Shown: positions 34,566 to 45,015 of the stretch, piece after piece
Layout of the letters: every line of letters begins with the position of its first letter
Numbering within the stretch: position 1 is the first letter of the stretch
Position numbers and translations under genes: made by a program
From: Garcia nutans
Taxonomy: Eukaryota > Streptophyta > Magnoliopsida > Malpighiales > Euphorbiaceae
Direction: 5' to 3'
Assembly (NCBI GenBank): GCA_947685225.1
Contig: CANTUV010000011.1
Span: forward strand, 65,398,501-65,462,500
DNA: 64,000 nt
The notes under the pieces: generated by a model
Seen by the model: only the letters and a program-made list of their open reading frames with translations
The model's database searches: none
Told to the model about the DNA's origin: nothing

Positions 34566-35384
34566 ATGTCGACGAAGAGATTTGATATTGAAAAATTTGA
34601 CGGGAGAATGAATTTTGCACTGTGACAAGTGCAAGTCAAAGATTTGTTAATCCAGTCCGGACTGCATAAGGTTTTGCAAGGTAAACCGGTCAGCGAAAAG
34701 AATTCAGGAAAAACCGATGGTAGTGGAGACTCAGAAAAATTCAAGATTAGCGACAAAGAATGGGAGGAGCTGGATATCAAGGCGGAAAGTCAAATTCGCA
34801 TGTGTATAGCAAAAAATGTTCTTGCTAATGTGCTTTGATTGTCCACGACAAAGGAGCTGTAGGAGAAACTGGAAGAATTGTATCAGGGAAAAAATATATC
34901 CAACAGGTTATATTTGAAGGAGCAATTTCACACGTTGAAAATGGCGAAAGGTACAAAGCTGTCAGATCATCTGAGTATTATTAACGGCATCGTCTATGAA
35001 TTGGAAACTCTTGGAGTGCAAACCGAAGATGAAGATAAAGCTCTCCGGCTTATCCTGTAACTTCCTTCGACATACGAGCACATGAAGCCTGTTCTGAAAT
35101 ATGGTAATAAGGAAGTGGTGTATGCGAATGTGGTCAGTAAGCTCATTACTGAGGAGAGAAGACTGAATGAAGTGAAAAATAAATCATATGAGAATTCAGT
35201 TTTATCTGTCAGTAGCAGAAAAAAAGGCTCCGGAAAGAGAAAGATTATCTGCTGGGGTTGTAGTCAAACTGGACACGTGATGAAAGATTGCCCGAACGGT
35301 AGAGCTGATTCGGCTAGAAGCTCTAACGTCGTTGCTGCCAATGTAATCTCCTGTGGCGAAGGAGATGATACGGTTGTTCTGTAA
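34566..35384 (+). pseudogene. Decayed Copia-type gag of the gag-only element
   Basis: One frame runs from ATG 34566 (MSTKRFDIEKFDGRMNFAL) to TAA 35384. It has the gag family features, with the CCHC zinc knuckle CWGCSQTGHVMKDC at about 35257-35298. It is closed by TGA at 34623, TGA at 34836, TAG at 34860 and TAA at 35058. No frameshift is needed, so the decay is by point mutation. Pol domains are missing. The stops at 34623 and 34860 fall where related gags have tryptophan, consistent with G-to-A changes. Confidence 0.75.
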
Positions 35385-35750
35385 TGCAGAAAAGAGTGTC
35401 CTCATGGCATGATTGCTACCTGTTGAGATGCCATGGAAGAGGACAGATTATTGGTAGCTGATCTACGGAAATACGCACGGCATTGGTTGACACTTAATGC
35501 AAAGTGTGTGGTGGAAAAATTATGTCGATAGCTAATGAACTCTCGGTAAAGTCAACAGGAGGGTTGCACCATAAACTATTAGCGGGATCCGACATGGCCG
35601 GTAAAAAAATTCTTGGAGTTGATAAAGTAATTCCAAGTGGTGATACTCTTTTATGGTGGGGTATGATAATTCTTGATGTTAGGAATTATGATTGTCGGTA
35701 GCAGACAATGTTGTGTTTTTATTTTTTTTTATTTTTTTCAAGGTGGAGAT

Positions 35751-36202
35751 TGTTAGCCGCAATTATTGAAAAGAAGAAAAAAATAATATAAAATTATAAT
35801 TATGCTCAATCCCACATCGGGAAGAAGAGCATGAGAGGGTGGTTTGGATGACTATAAATTCAAGCCATTGTTTAAGTTTCAATAAACACCAAAACACAAT
35901 AAGTGTTTTATATTAGAGATTAGAGTTGAGCTCTTGGAGTCTCTTGGAGTATAAATATTCGGGGTGTTTTGGGTGTCGGGTAGAGAAATATTTTGTATTT
36001 GTGGTTGTAACAATTTTCCACATAGTAAATATTTTTCTTGGTTGTCGTTAGGCAACGGCTGTGGTTTTTCTTCATTTGAGAGTTTTCCACGTTAAATCTT
36101 TGTGTCTTTATTCTTTTTAATTTCTCAATTGTTATTTTATTTTCTCATTTATTCCTTCTTAAAGACAGTCCGAAGGGCGAAAAAATAGCGATTTTCCCAA
36201 CA
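35751..36202 (+). repeat. Right LTR of the gag-only element
   Basis: 452 bp, starts TGTTAGCCGCAATTATTG and ends TTTTCCCAACA. Contains a short tandem duplication (CTTGGAGTCTCTTGGAGT at about 35934-35951) absent from the left LTR, which explains most of the length difference. Confidence 0.85.
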
Positions 36203-37191
36203 GATCACTTTCCCAAACAATGGTAGCAATCTATTTCTCTTCATTTGGTCTCTCCAATGCACGTATACTCTTTCCACGCATTCTCCATATTTCCTGAAAA
36301 CAAATTCCAGCACTCAATAAATAACATAAATAACGTCAGAAAAATATACTATTTTCATTATTTTACCGACACTATTAAATAAGTAATTCTGTCTGACGCT
36401 TTATATTTGTGTCAGCAATTGTTACACTTGCATATGCATTGACAAAAAAGTGTTGGCTTATATCCCTTTTCTTGTAGTGTGATCACATTCATTATGATAA
36501 TTAACCCAAAACATAAAATCATTAAGCAATCATCATACACACACACACACATATATATATAATATAGCAAGAATCAAGTAAGTTTGAGTAATACATGCGC
36601 AGTAAAAATGCAGTGATTTGATTTTCAGTAAGAGGGTAGCCATTGGAGAAGGTTAAGAACAAGCATCGATCTTCTTCAGGTGCTCTTTCAGTTTCAGTAT
36701 TCCACTCTTTGGCATAAGTATTTAACTTGTTTTTACTTAACCTTAATGGTGCTGTAGTAGTAGTAGCAGTATTAGTAGCAACTTTCTTTTCCAGTCTATC
36801 CTTAAAGAGAGCAGAGCTAACTTGACTGTAAATTGCTGTAATTTCCTTCGATATCTTTTCTTTGTGATCACCCAGAAAGATATTAGCAGATAAGAATGTC
36901 CGAGTTAATGCTGGAGTTATACGCATAAGATTATGATGATTATGATCATGCGAGTTGTTGTTGTTGTTGTTTAAAGATAACAAAATGGCTTCACCTTCAT
37001 CACATACAATATTCAAGAAATTATCATGGCGACTACAAAGATTTGTAATTATTTCTTGAAACCCTTTTGAGTCTAACCACATCCACAAGGCCATAACTTT
37101 CATGGATGCTTCAGTGTCTCTTCCCATACCAATCATGCGGCAAAACAGAGACTTTGCATTCTCATGATTCATGAACATGGCCGGTATTAGC

Positions 37192-37443
37192 TGATGAAGT
37201 CAAACTTGTTATTAGTTGTCCTAGTATTTTTGCGTTATTTTCTCTAGTATTTGCTTTCTGCTATTCTTTAGGAGGTAGTGCCGTTTGTGGCCGAAAAATA
37301 GCAACAGAAGAAATTCTTTTCTGTATAAAAGAGTAATAATGTTTAGAGGTTTTTATTGAGTGAAATACATTGATCTCTTTTCCTCTAATTTTTATACTCT
37401 GTTCTGCTCTGTTTTACTGGTTTAAAAACAGTTTTTACTAACA
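37192..37443 (+). repeat. Left LTR of the Copia element
   Basis: 252 bp, ends CAGTTTTTACTAACA. A TATA-like CTGTATAAAAG lies at about 37323. Near-identical to the right LTR. Confidence 0.92.
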
Positions 37444-37477
37444 TTTGGTATCAGAGCCTTAAGATTAAGGCAGAGAG

Positions 37478-40400
37478 ATGTCTCATCTTGAGTTGGAAAG
37501 AGCTAAGAGAGAGAGAGAGTTAAAAGAAAGAGAGGAAGCCGAAAAAATAGAAACTTCTATCACAACGTCAAATTTCATGACTCCCGAAAGAGAGAGTTCA
37601 GTTTCGTTAAAATACCCCTTGCTGACAAAGAGTAATTATGCAGCTTGGGCTATAAAAATGGAGGTCTTCATGATGGCACAAAGAGTGTGGGATGCTGTTG
37701 AGTCATCTGATCCGGTTGATAGTCGCAGAGACAAAATGGCGTTGGCTGCCATTTACTAAGGTATAGGAGAAGATACTTTGCTTCAATTGGGTGCAAAAAG
37801 GACCGCCAAGGAAGCTTGGAACAAGCTTAAAACAATGAACCAGGGAGCAGAAAAGGTAAAAGAAGTAAGAACTCAGTCGTTGTGGAGAGAGTTCGAGGCA
37901 TTGAGAATGAGTGACTCTGAGAACGTTGATGATTTCTCAGGGAAACTCACAATCATTGTCAACAAATTGCGTAGTCTTGGCAACGTGGTAGAAGAAGTGA
38001 AGGTTGTGAAGAAACTGCTGAGATCAGTTTCACCAAAATTTCTTCAGATTGCAGCCACAATTGAAGAGTTTAGTGATCTAACCACCAAATCTGTCGAGGA
38101 GGTGATTGGTTCGCTCAAAGCTCATGAAGAGAGACTGCTTAGTAGTGGCATAAGATCAGATGAAACAGTGCTACTTACAAAAGCAGAGTGGAAGGCGAAG
38201 GAAGAAGCAAACAGAAAAGGGAAATCGAAAGAAAATTCTAGTACCAGAGGCGGACGAGGAAGAGGTCGAGGCCGAGGTAGAAACGGCGGAAGAAATCAAA
38301 GGCAGGAAGAAGAGCCACAACAGAAGAAGAAATTTGATAAGTCAAAAATCAAATGTTACAGCTGTGGTAAAATGGGGCATTTTGCCTCAGAATGCTTGTC
38401 GAAAGAAAAGGATGAACAAGCAAACTTCACTGAACAGGAGGAAGATGAACCTGCTCTTTTGATGATTGAAGCATGTGAGCCAAAGGTATTACAAGAGGAA
38501 GCTTGTATGGCAGCAGCGAAAGGAATGGAGGTGAAAGAAACGTGGTATCTTGATTCAGCAGCAAGTAACCACATGACAGGTGATGAAAATTGCTTCACTG
38601 AAATTGATTTCTCCGTTAAAGGAAATGTGAAAATTGGTGATGGAAGGAAAATTGAAATACAAGGTTTAGGACCAGTGTTAGTCCAATGTAAAAGTGGAGA
38701 ACACTTGACCTTAACTGAGGTATATTTTATTCCAGAGTTGAGAAGCAGTATAATCAGTCTTGGTCAGTTTGATGAAAATGGTGGACGAGTAGATATTCAT
38801 GGTGGAATCTGTAAGGTCTATGACAGAAATAACTAGCTCTTGATCAAAGTAAGAAGGCAACGAAATCGCTTGTATACTGCAAAATTACAAGTTGCACAAA
38901 AAATCTGTTTGAAGACAAGTATAGCAGAATCAAGTTGGCTCTGGCATGCACGTTATGGGCATCTTAATTTTCAAGCTTTGAAGTTGCTCTCAAAACGAAA
39001 AATGGTGAAGGGGCTGCCAGAGATAACTCAATTGAATCAAGTGTGTGATGGTTGTGTGAAAGGAAAGCAGCATCGAACACCATTTCCTCATACTGCTGTG
39101 TTTAGAGCAGAAACTCAGTTGGAGTTAATTCATGGAGACCTCTGTGGTCCTATCTCGCCATCAACACCAGGAGGTAACAAGTATTTTATACTTCTTGTTA
39201 ATGATTTCTCACGCTTTATGTGGATTTTTCTGTTGAAAAGCAAAAGCGAAGCATTCGAAGTTTTTAAAAAATTCAAAAAGCGAGCAGAAATAGAGATTGG
39301 CAAGAAAGTGAAGTGTTTTAGAACAGATCGTGGAGGTGAATTCTTGTCTGCTGAATTCAAAAATTTTTGTGATGAAGAAGGTGTAAAGCGACATCTCACG
39401 GCACCGTTTTCACCACAACAAAACGGAGTCATGGAGAGAAGAAATCAGACTGTGTTGGAGATGACTAGAAGCATTATGAAGAGTAAAAACATTCCGGCTG
39501 AACTGTGGGGTGAAGCTGTATTAACCTCTGTTTATTTGTTGAACAGGTGCCCAACTAAAGCAGTCCAGACAAAGACACCTTATGAAGCCTGGTGTGGGAA
39601 GACTCCAAATATACAACACTTTCGTGTATTTGGGTGTCTTGTTCATGTCAAACAGATGCCACCTTATCTTAAAAAACTTGAAGATAGGAGCATTAAAGGT
39701 GTTTTGATTGGATATGAAGAGGGTTCAAAGGCATATCGTGTTTATGATCCAATTAAAAAGAAGGTGATTATAAGCAGAGATGTGATCTTTGAAGAAGGAG
39801 AAAGTTGGCCATGGGAAACAGAAAAGAAAGAAGAAGCTCAGAAAAATGGCAACATTTTTACAGTTCATTTGAAAAATGGAGGAAGTGCTACTGTTGAAAA
39901 AGAAAAAGAAAGTGAGACACCCTCAGATTCGAAAAAATCATCTCCTGCAAATACCTTGAGTTCAGACTCAAGTTCAGACAACTCCACTCCACCAAGAAAG
40001 TTTAGATCACTGCAAGAGATCTACAACGAAACAAGAGAAGTAGATGAAGAAGTCAGTATGTGTTTTCTGTCTATGGAGGAACCAACAAACTTTGCGGAAG
40101 CAGTAAAAAATGAGAAGTGGCGGCAAGCTATGCAGATGGAGATTGACTCAATTCGAAAAAATGAGACTTGGGAGCTGTCTGATTTGCCAAGAAATCAACG
40201 AGCAGTTGGACTAAAATGGGTATTCAAGCTAAAGAAGGATCCAGATGGAAATGTGGTCAAGTACAAAGCCCGCCTTGTTGCAAAAGGCTACGTACAAAAA
40301 TATGGTGTAGATTATAAAGAAGTGTTTGCACCTGTGGCAAGAATGGAAACAGTAAGGACCATTCTTGCATTTGCAGCCCAAATGGAAAGTCCATCATATG

Positions 40401-41603
40401 GACGTAAAAACAGCATTCCTAAATGGAGAGCTCGAAGAGGAGGTTTATGTAAGCCAACCGGAGGGGTTCATTGACAGAAACAATCCAAAGAAAGTTTTAA
40501 GACTCAGAAAAGCCTTGTACGGCTTGAAGCAGGCTCCAAGGGCGTGGAACACTAAGCTGGATCGGTGCCTAAAATCACTTGATTTCTGTAAGTGCTCATT
40601 TGAACATGCAGTTTATTTGAAAAAAGATGTGAATGATATAACTGTAGTGGGAATTTACGTTGATGATTTAATTCTCACTGGTTCAAATGAAACACATATA
40701 GAAGTTTTTAAACAGGAGATGATGGAAAAATTTGAAATGAGTGATTTGGGTTTTTTAAGTTATTATTTGGGCATTGAAGTAAAGCAGAATTCTGATTGCA
40801 TAACTTTATGTCAAAAGAGTTATGCTATCAAAATTCTTGAGAAGGCAGGAATGTTGAGCTGTAATAGTTGTTATATTCCTATGGATCCAAAGAAAAAATT
40901 AAGCAGGAATGATGATGATTCATTTGTGGATGCAACGGAATACAGGAGCATCATCGGAAGTTTGAGGTATTTGGTAAATACTCGACCTGACTTAGCCTAT
41001 TCTGTAGGCATAGTAAGTCGCTATATGGAATCACCAACAATGTCACATATGAATGTTGTTAAACAAATTCTTAGGTATGTAAAAGGTACTGTTGGAATGG
41101 GGATTACATATAAGAAAAATCAAAGTTCAGATGAGCTGATTGGTTATAGTGATAGTGATTTAGCTGGTGATGCCGATGATCGGAAAAGCACAAGTGGAAT
41201 CATGTTCTTTCTTGGTGAAAGTCCTATTACTTGGACTTCACAAAAACAAAAGATTGTTGCTTTATCCTCATGTGAAGCCGAATATATTGCAGCAACAGGG
41301 GGTGCATGCCAAGGAATTTGGCTTGCAAAGCTAGTTGAAAGTTTGAAGGGAAATTCTCAAGTTAAACCTGTGTTGAAGGTTGATAATAAATCCGCAATTT
41401 CGTTAGCCAAGAACCCAGTCTTTCATGAAAGAAGCAAACACATTGACACTCGGTTCCATTTTATAAGAGAATGTGTACAAAATGGAAGTGTTAATCTTGA
41501 GTATACAAGAACAGAAGAGCAACTGGCTGATGCATTGACGAAACCACTTGCGCATCAACGATTCTTCGAACTCAGAGATAAGATTGGTGTAAAACAAGTT
41601 TGA
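37478..41603 (+). pseudogene. Copia gag-pol polyprotein with three coding lesions
   Basis: The frame opens at ATG 37478 (MSHLELERAKRERE). Gag carries an Arg/Gly-rich tract and the zinc knuckle CYSCGKMGHFASEC (about 38355). Then come the protease motif WYLDSAASNHMTG (about 38545), the pre-integrase HLNFQALKLL and the CDGC zinc site, the integrase core with LIHGDLCGP, FRTDRGGEF and NGVMERRNQ, reverse transcriptase with GLKWVFKLKKDPDG and YVDDLILTGSN, and RNase H with GYSDSDLAGD and SSCEAEY. Lesions: TAA at 37757-37759, TAG at 38834-38836, and a frame change near 40385-40400 within reverse transcriptase. The two stops are each one C-to-T step from a glutamine codon, as expected of methylcytosine decay. 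The frame ends with TGA at 41601-41603, next to the purine tract. The clade within Copia was not assigned. Confidence 0.88.
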
Positions 41604-41612
41604 GGGGGTAAA

Positions 41613-41864
41613 TGATGAAGTCAAACTTGTTATTAGTTGTCCTAGTATTTTTGCGTTATTTTCTCTAGTATTTGCTTTCTGCTATTCTTTAGGAGGTAGT
41701 GCCGTTTGTGGCCGAAAAATAACAACAGAAGAAATTCTTTTCTGTATAAAAGAGTAATAATGTTTAGAGGTTTTTATTGAGTGAAATACATTGATCTCTT
41801 TTCCTCTAATTTTTATACTCTGTTCTGCTCTGTTTTACTGGTTTAAAAACAGTTTTTACTAACA
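41613..41864 (+). repeat. Right LTR of the Copia element
   Basis: 252 bp, directly after the purine tract GAGGGGGTAAA. One visible difference from the left LTR. Confidence 0.92.
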
Positions 41865-43311
41865 TTAGCCTGATAATCATCAGATGTAGCAGCCATGGAA
41901 ATGATTATATTGAAATGGGCATGCATGCAATAATAATTTGCAGAACTACTCCATGTTTAAATATATGGAAAAACTTGAAAGAAACAGAGCCTAACTCTGA
42001 AAGATTGTGATGCTTCGTCTATTTCTTTACAAGGGAACTTCACTTTTTAAAGAAATTTTTGCATCCAACGGTCAAGAGTTTCCAAAGTTTAAAAATAATC
42101 TGCTGTCTACGAGCTCATTTTTGTTTCATGCAACCGCTGTTTGCATCTACAAATCACATACAAATATGTCCATTTGATCTTGCCAGCTAAGCTTTATTAT
42201 CACACGTGGTTCTTTCTTTATGTTCCTAATAATTAAGGATATTCTTATTTTGGTAGTTAAAAATAATACATGAATTTGAGGAAAAAAACATTCCAACAAA
42301 TTTGGAAATTCATTAATAATTTTAAAAATATTGTTGAATGCAATGAGTCCTTTGTAAAAGTTGGATTAAATTAATTGATTATATAATAAAATTAGACATT
42401 TTTTTCTCTTGTTTTAATTAATTAATTTCTTGCTCATAGTGTTTAAGCCATGTTAAAAAAAATTTAAAGTAGGTTATTGTTAATTTCCAATAATTATTTT
42501 AATTAACAAACTTCATCAATTTATATTTTATTTTGATATAAATAAATACGTAAGATGTGCATTCTTATATTTAACTGTCTAAAATTAAATTTTTTATACT
42601 TTGATGAGCGAAAAACTCTATATAATTTATACTAATAGATATTAAATTAATATCGATATATGTCATTATTAAATTTAGAAAAATCATTAAAATACATAAT
42701 GATCTCTCAATGATAAAAGATAAAGAAAAAATTTAAATAAAAGAATAAATGATTAATAGTTAGGTGTATGTATGACCTTATTAATAAAAATGTTGTGGTC
42801 TTATATTAATAATTAATTAGTTTATTAGTTGGCGTTGGACTAGAGCAATAGTGAATTTTATACAATTTTTTTTTATAAATTCATTTTTCACATAAAAAAT
42901 AAAAATTTTATGCAGCATTTAATAATTAAAAATACAATTAATTACATAAATATATGTATATCATACCCATATAATTTGAATAATTATATTATGTGATAAT
43001 GTTTTTTATATGAGTATTTTCAAATAATTTTATTAGATTAGTAATTAACTATGTAATTATTTCTTCATAATCTCATGTTGGTTCTTTCTCGAGTGACCTA
43101 GTGAGGGTTGCAGCTGGTAAAATTCTAAATCAAATATGTACACAAGTGTAAGTTTGCTATTAATTAAATATTTTGCATTGATTTATGGATATATAGGGTA
43201 ATAATAAATGTATATTATTTTTTTGCCAACATAAATATATATTATGTTGAATAATAATTTGAAAATAAAATTATATTTTTATTAAATTTTATAATTTTTC
43301 TATGTTTTATA

Positions 43312-43570
43312 TCGATTCCTATAAACATAGAAGATAAAACTTGCTTTTTTTTTTAAATTTCGTAAATTTTTTTATATTTTATTATAAGTATTTTGATTAT
43401 TTTATAAAAATATATAATAAATTCATACTAAATTTAATGAACATGCTCAATTTATAAATTAATTAAAAATAAACTAATAATAAATTTTAATAAATTAAAC
43501 AAATATTTAAAAATTCAGATAAATTTTATATTTGTTTTATTTTTTATGATATTTTTGTAAAAAAATTTAT
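43312..43570 (+). repeat. Direct repeat flanking the palindrome, left copy
   Basis: Starts TCGATTCCTATAAACATAGA and matches 44757-45015 with scattered differences, including ATTTTATTATAAGTATTTTGATT (about 43378) against a similar string at 44818. Non-coding. The two copies bracket the palindrome. Confidence 0.55.
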
Positions 43571-43610
43571 TTAAAAAATTTTATTCTAAATTAAATATGT
43601 GGACTCCACA

Positions 43611-44457
43611 TATTTTAATAAAATTCCAAGAAATAAGTAAAAAATAAAACATTAAATATATTGATAAAAAATATAAAAATTAGACATATTAATATTATTT
43701 ACTATTATATTTTTTGAGGGATTTACTATAATATTAAATAATATAAGTTATATTAATAAATAATAATAGAAGAATTGAATTCATTATTTAACTTTTTAAT
43801 TAAATTTAGTTAAATATTTAATAATATATTTATTATTTAATTAAATTTTTAATTATTGAATTAGCTTATTTATTATTTTTTTGATTATTAAATTAGATAT
43901 ATATATATATATTCGTTTTATATATTTTATATTCTTTATGTAAAGAATATAATATTAATTAAAATATAAAATATATATTAATTAGATATATATTAATATA
44001 ATATTAATATAAAATATAATATCTAATTCAATAGTTTAATATATTCGTTACATAAGGTTTTATATATTTTATATTCTTTATGTAGAGAATATAATATTAA
44101 TTAAAATATAAAATACATATTAATTAGATATATATTAATATAATATATAATATCTAATTCAATAATCAAAAAATAATAAATATTTACATATAATTCAATA
44201 ATTAATTTTTTAATTAAATAATAAATAAATTATTAATATTTACTAAATTTACTTAAATAGTTAAATAATGAATTTAATTATTCTATTATTATTTATTAAT
44301 ATAACTTATATTATTTAATATTATAGTAAATGCCTCAAAAAAATATAATAGTAAATAATATTAATATGTCTAATTTTTATATTTTTTTACTGATATATTT
44401 AATGTTTTATTTTTATTATTTCTTGATATTATATTAAAATTTTATTAAAATATTTTT
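43611..44457. repeat. Large imperfect palindrome, about 850 bp
   Basis: The left arm (about 43611-43900, containing AGAAATAAGTAAAAAATAAAAC and ACTATTATATTTTTTGAGGG) faces an inverted right arm (about 44170-44457, containing CCTCAAAAAAATATAATAGT and AATGTTTTATTTTTATTATT). The centre holds a tandem of two about 140-bp units, each with TTTATATATTTTATATTCTTTATGTA. No ORF is present. Probably a foldback-type element; the termini and a target duplication were not resolved. Confidence 0.6.
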
Positions 44458-44756
44458 TATATATAAATTAATTTATACATATTTAAAAATTTTATAAAAT
44501 TAAATTAAGAGTTTAATTTTACAAATAGTCCATAGACTTAATGAAAAAATGACATATAATTATTTAATTTAAATTAAATATGTGGACTCTATATAAACGC
44601 CACATAAAGTCTATATATGTAATTTCCCACCATAAAATGAAATTAGAGACTTTAATAAAAAAATATAAGTTTAAAAATTTTATTAAAATGATTAAAAATT
44701 TGAGAATCATTATTTTATAACACTATAAATTTAGGAACCATATATGAAATTAGGCC

Positions 44757-45015
44757 TCGATTCCTATAAACATAGAAGATAAAACATACTTCTTAGTAAA
44801 AGTTTTTAAAATTTTTTCATATTTTATTATGAGTATTTTAATTATTTTATAAAAATATATAATAAATCCATACTAAATTTATAATAAATTAAATGAATCT
44901 TGCCTAATTTATAAATTAATTGAAAAATAATCTAATAATAAATTTTAATAAATTAAAGAAAATATTTTAAAAATATGATAAAATTTATTTTTATTTTTAT
45001 TTTTTGTGAGATTTT
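44757..45015 (+). repeat. Direct repeat flanking the palindrome, right copy
   Basis: Starts TCGATTCCTATAAACATAGA like the copy at 43312. Ends near TTTTTGTGAGATTTTTGATA. Related but shorter strings occur near 2.0 and 33.2 kb, so the unit is part of a dispersed family. Confidence 0.55.

Larger units (their letters stand above)
33759..36202 (+). mobile_element. Non-autonomous gag-only LTR retrotransposon (TR-GAG type)
   Basis: Two LTRs (33759-34201 and 35751-36202) begin TGTTAGCCGC and end in CAACA. They are flanked by the 5-bp duplication GATCA at 33754-33758 and 36203-36207. A primer binding site TGGTATCAGAGC (complementary to initiator Met tRNA) follows the left LTR and a purine tract AAGGTGGAGA precedes the right one. 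The interior, about 1.5 kb, carries only a decayed gag; protease, integrase, reverse transcriptase and RNase H are absent. It must have relied on a relative for movement. The LTRs differ at many positions, and the right one has an extra GAGTCTCTTG, so the insertion is old. Confidence 0.85.
33616..37178 (-). pseudogene. RRM-like plant gene broken by an LTR retrotransposon in exon 2
   Basis: Exon 1 (36595-37178) encodes a plant-specific N-terminal module, NHENAKSLFCRMIGMGRDTE then MKVMALWMWLDSKGF, an Asn/His run (NNNNNNSHDHNHHN), and the first strand of an RRM-like fold, EDRCLFLTFSNGYPLTENQI. A donor (AT|GTATTA) at 36594 leads to exon 2, beginning at 36293 with KYGECVERVYVHWRDQMK. Exon 2 is interrupted after 36203 by the element at 33759-36202; with the GATCA duplication counted once, the frame continues into VIFKVLNEQNEAKF, FWVDRKPLWCKRFV and a TAA at 33616-33618. 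So the exon is intact apart from the insertion. A 33-bp (11-residue) tandem duplication, VLNEQNEAKFM then VLNGQNEAKFW, lies next to it. A second retrotransposon sits 13 bp upstream of the ATG. The gene is very probably non-functional. The family is recognised only by its architecture; I have no name for it. Confidence 0.8.
37192..41864 (+). mobile_element. Ty1/Copia LTR retrotransposon, 4.67 kb, recent insertion
   Basis: Two 252-bp LTRs (37192-37443 and 41613-41864) begin TGATGAAGTC and end ACTAACA. By eye they differ at one base (GAAAAATAGCAAC against GAAAAATAACAAC). The target duplication is TTAGC at 37187-37191 and 41865-41869. The primer binding site TGGTATCAGAGCC follows the left LTR by two bases, and a purine tract GAGGGGGTAAA precedes the right one. 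The interior carries one gag-pol frame in Copia order (protease, integrase, reverse transcriptase, RNase H). It lies 13 bp upstream of the ATG of the RRM-like gene and in the opposite orientation. Confidence 0.92.

Noticed and set aside
36525..36594. C-terminal ICVCVCMMIA extension of the RRM-like frame
   Set aside because: This is read-through of the intron after the donor at 36594, translating a CA/TA microsatellite.
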